Source of the DNA: Flavobacterium psychrophilum
Lineage (GTDB): Bacteria > Bacteroidota > Bacteroidia > Flavobacteriales > Flavobacteriaceae
Direction: 5' to 3'
DNA length: 14,537 nucleotides
Assembly: GCA_022729635.1 (NCBI GenBank)
Contig: DZAU01000051.1
Coordinates: 1-14,537, forward strand
Shown here: positions 13,901 to 14,537 of the stretch, piece by piece
Layout: every line of letters begins with the position of its first letter
Numbering within the stretch: the stretch's first letter is position 1
Made by a program: the position numbers and the translations under genes
The notes under the pieces: generated by a model
Seen by the model: only the letters and a program-made list of their open reading frames with translations
Told to the model about the DNA's origin: nothing
The model's database searches: none

Positions 13901-14537
13901 AAATCGAAGATTTAAAAACTGTTAAAGGCGAAGACAACGAAGGAAATGCAGTAGATATTGTAGTTTCTCGTTCGACAGAATTGAAATTAGTTGACGAAAA
14001 AACAGGAATTTTATTAAGCACAAATAATATTCCTTACGGTTCAAGCATCTTTGTTAAAGACGGTGCTTCGGTAACTAAAGGAACAACAATTTGTAAATGG
14101 GATCCATATAATGGAGTTATTGTTTCAGAATTTACAGGTAAAATTGCCTACGAAGATTTAGAGCAAGGACAATCATTTATGGTTGAGATTGATGAACAAA
14201 CCGGATTCCAGGAAAAAGTTATTTCTGAATCCAGAAACAAAAAATTAATCCCGACTTTATTAGTTTACGGAAAAGATGGCGAATTGATTCGTTCCTACAA
14301 CTTGCCAGTTGGTGCCCACTTGATGGTTGATAATGGAGAGAAAATTAAAGCAGGTAAAGTATTGGTTAAAATTCCACGTCGTTCTTCAAAATCAGGAGAT
14401 ATCACGGGAGGTTTACCAAGAATCACCGAGTTGCTTGAAGCTCGTAACCCTTCGAACCCAGCAGTAGTTTCGGAAATTGATGGTGTTGTTTCTTTTGGAA
14501 AAATCAAAAGAGGAAACCGTGAGATTGTCATCGAATC
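10984..14537 (+). CDS. rpoC: DNA-directed RNA polymerase subunit beta' (partial, runs off the window)
   Basis: 1184 codons of the beta' subunit are visible; flavobacterial RpoC is about 1430 residues, so the C-terminal sixth is missing. Residue numbers count from ATG 10984; the adjacent ATG 10987 is an equally possible start. The N-terminal zinc finger has C69, C71, C84 and C87. The catalytic magnesium loop NADFDGD is at 478-484 (D480, D482, D484). The second zinc site has C828, C902, C909 and C912, and the trigger-loop region follows ([20 protein letters not shown], about 926-945). The clamp, switch and bridge-helix segments in between look intact, with no frameshift. It lies 83 nt after rpoB, across heptad array E, with no SD and no visible promoter, so it is cotranscribed with rpoB. 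Confidence 0.98.
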   Translation, partial: MMNNRNNKDKNPVKRFNKISIGLASPESILKESRGEVLKPETINYRTHKPERDGLFCERIFGPVKDFECACGKYKRIRYKGIICDRCGVEVTEKKVRRDRVGHINLVVPIAHIWYFRSLPNKIGYILGLPSKKLDMIIYYERYVVIQAGIAKTPEGEPVQRLDFLTEEEYLNILDTLPADNQYLDDFDPNKFVAKMGAECIMDLLARIDLDALSYDLRHSANNETSKQRKTEALKRLQVVESFRESNLNRENRPEWMIMKVIPVIPPELRPLVPLDGGRFATSDLNDLYRRVIIRNNRLKRLMEIKAPEVILRNEKRMLQESVDSLFDNTRKASAVKTESNRPLKSLSDSLKGKQGRFRQNLLGKRVDYSARSVIVVGPELKLFECGIPKDMAAELYKPFVIRKLIERGIVKTVKSAKKIIDKKEPVVWDILENVIKGHPVLLNRAPTLHRLGIQAFQPKLIEGKAIQLHPLVCTAFNADFDGDQMAVHLPLGPEAILEAQLLMLASHNILNPANGAPITVPSQDMVLGLYYMTKERLSTPEHKILGEGLTFYSAEETNIALNEGRLELNARVKIRAKDFNEAGDLVYQIIQTTAGRVLFNEVVPEAAGYINDVLTKKNLRDIIGHILSVTNVPTTAAFLDSMKDMGYKFAFKGGLSFSLGDIKIPEKKEVLIADAREQVEGISANYNMGLITNNERYNQVIDVWTSTNAQLTELAMKNIREDQQGFNSVYMMLDSGARGSKEQIRQLTGMRGLMAKPKKSTAGGGEIIENPILSNFKEGLSILEYFISTHGARKGLADTALKTADAGYLTRRLHDVSQDVIVNTVDCGTLRGVEVSALKKNEEIVETLGERILGRVALLDVINPLTNELIIEAGEQITESFVKLIEASPIEKLEVRSPLTCEATKGICAKCYGRNLATGKMTQKGEAVGVIAAQSIGEPGTQLTLRTFHVGGVAGGISEESSIVTRFNGKLEIEDLKTVKGEDNEGNAVDIVVSRSTELKLVDEKTGILLSTNNIPYGSSIFVKDGASVTKGTTICKWDPYNGVIVSEFTGKIAYEDLEQGQSFMVEIDEQTGFQEKVISESRNKKLIPTLLVYGKDGELIRSYNLPVGAHLMVDNGEKIKAGKVLVKIPRRSSKSGDITGGLPRITELLEARNPSNPAVVSEIDGVVSFGKIKRGNREIVIE

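Overview
This window comes from an AT-rich member of the Bacteroidota, most likely a Flavobacterium or close relative. The evidence is the protein sequences (RpoB, RpoC, EF-Tu and bS21 of flavobacterial type), TAnnTTTG-type -7 promoter boxes, near absence of Shine-Dalgarno sequences, and tRNA genes without encoded CCA. Every gene reads on the + strand.

Layout: 1-65 is the 3' end of an acyl-CoA dehydrogenase gene. 66-276 is a structured, repeat-rich spacer with the rpsU promoter. 277-1776 holds rpsU (bS21), a XerC-type tyrosine recombinase and a short hibernation factor (HPF). 1868-2459 holds three tRNA genes, Thr(UGU), Tyr(GUA) and Thr(GGU), separated by unusually repeat-rich spacers. 2515-3699 is tuf, closed by a strong intrinsic terminator. 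3760-3830 is tRNA-Trp. 3846-6823 is secE-nusG-rplK-rplA-rplJ-rplL. 6829-7087 is an attenuator-like leader. 7088-10900 is rpoB, and rpoC starts at 10984 and runs off the window at 14537.

Together these genes supply the core of gene expression: EF-Tu and its tRNAs, the L11/L1 and L10/L12 parts of the large subunit, the elongation factor NusG, the translocon subunit SecE, and the two largest RNA polymerase subunits. HPF and bS21 adjust ribosome activity. The order tRNA-tuf-(tRNA-Trp)-secE-nusG-rplKAJL-rpoBC is ancient; E. coli keeps thrU-tyrU-glyT-thrT-tufB-secE-nusG-rplKAJL-rpoBC. The tRNA-Gly member is not visible here.

No phage, CRISPR, defence or biosynthetic system is present. The interest lies between the genes. 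(1) rpsU alone has a strong Shine-Dalgarno sequence, an 8-nt match to the anti-SD, which fits bS21 autoregulation through anti-SD occlusion. (2) At least five spacers contain strict 7-bp-period repeat arrays, four of them in inverted pairs, each with its own heptad sequence. (3) Promoter -7 boxes lie next to or inside the terminator of the preceding gene (rpsU/xerC and hpf/tRNA). (4) The 3' end of tRNA-Thr(UGU) is duplicated 101 bp downstream, and the tRNA has two mispaired stem positions. (5) Strong hairpin-plus-T elements sit just before tRNA-Trp and between rplL and rpoB with no obvious new promoter after them.
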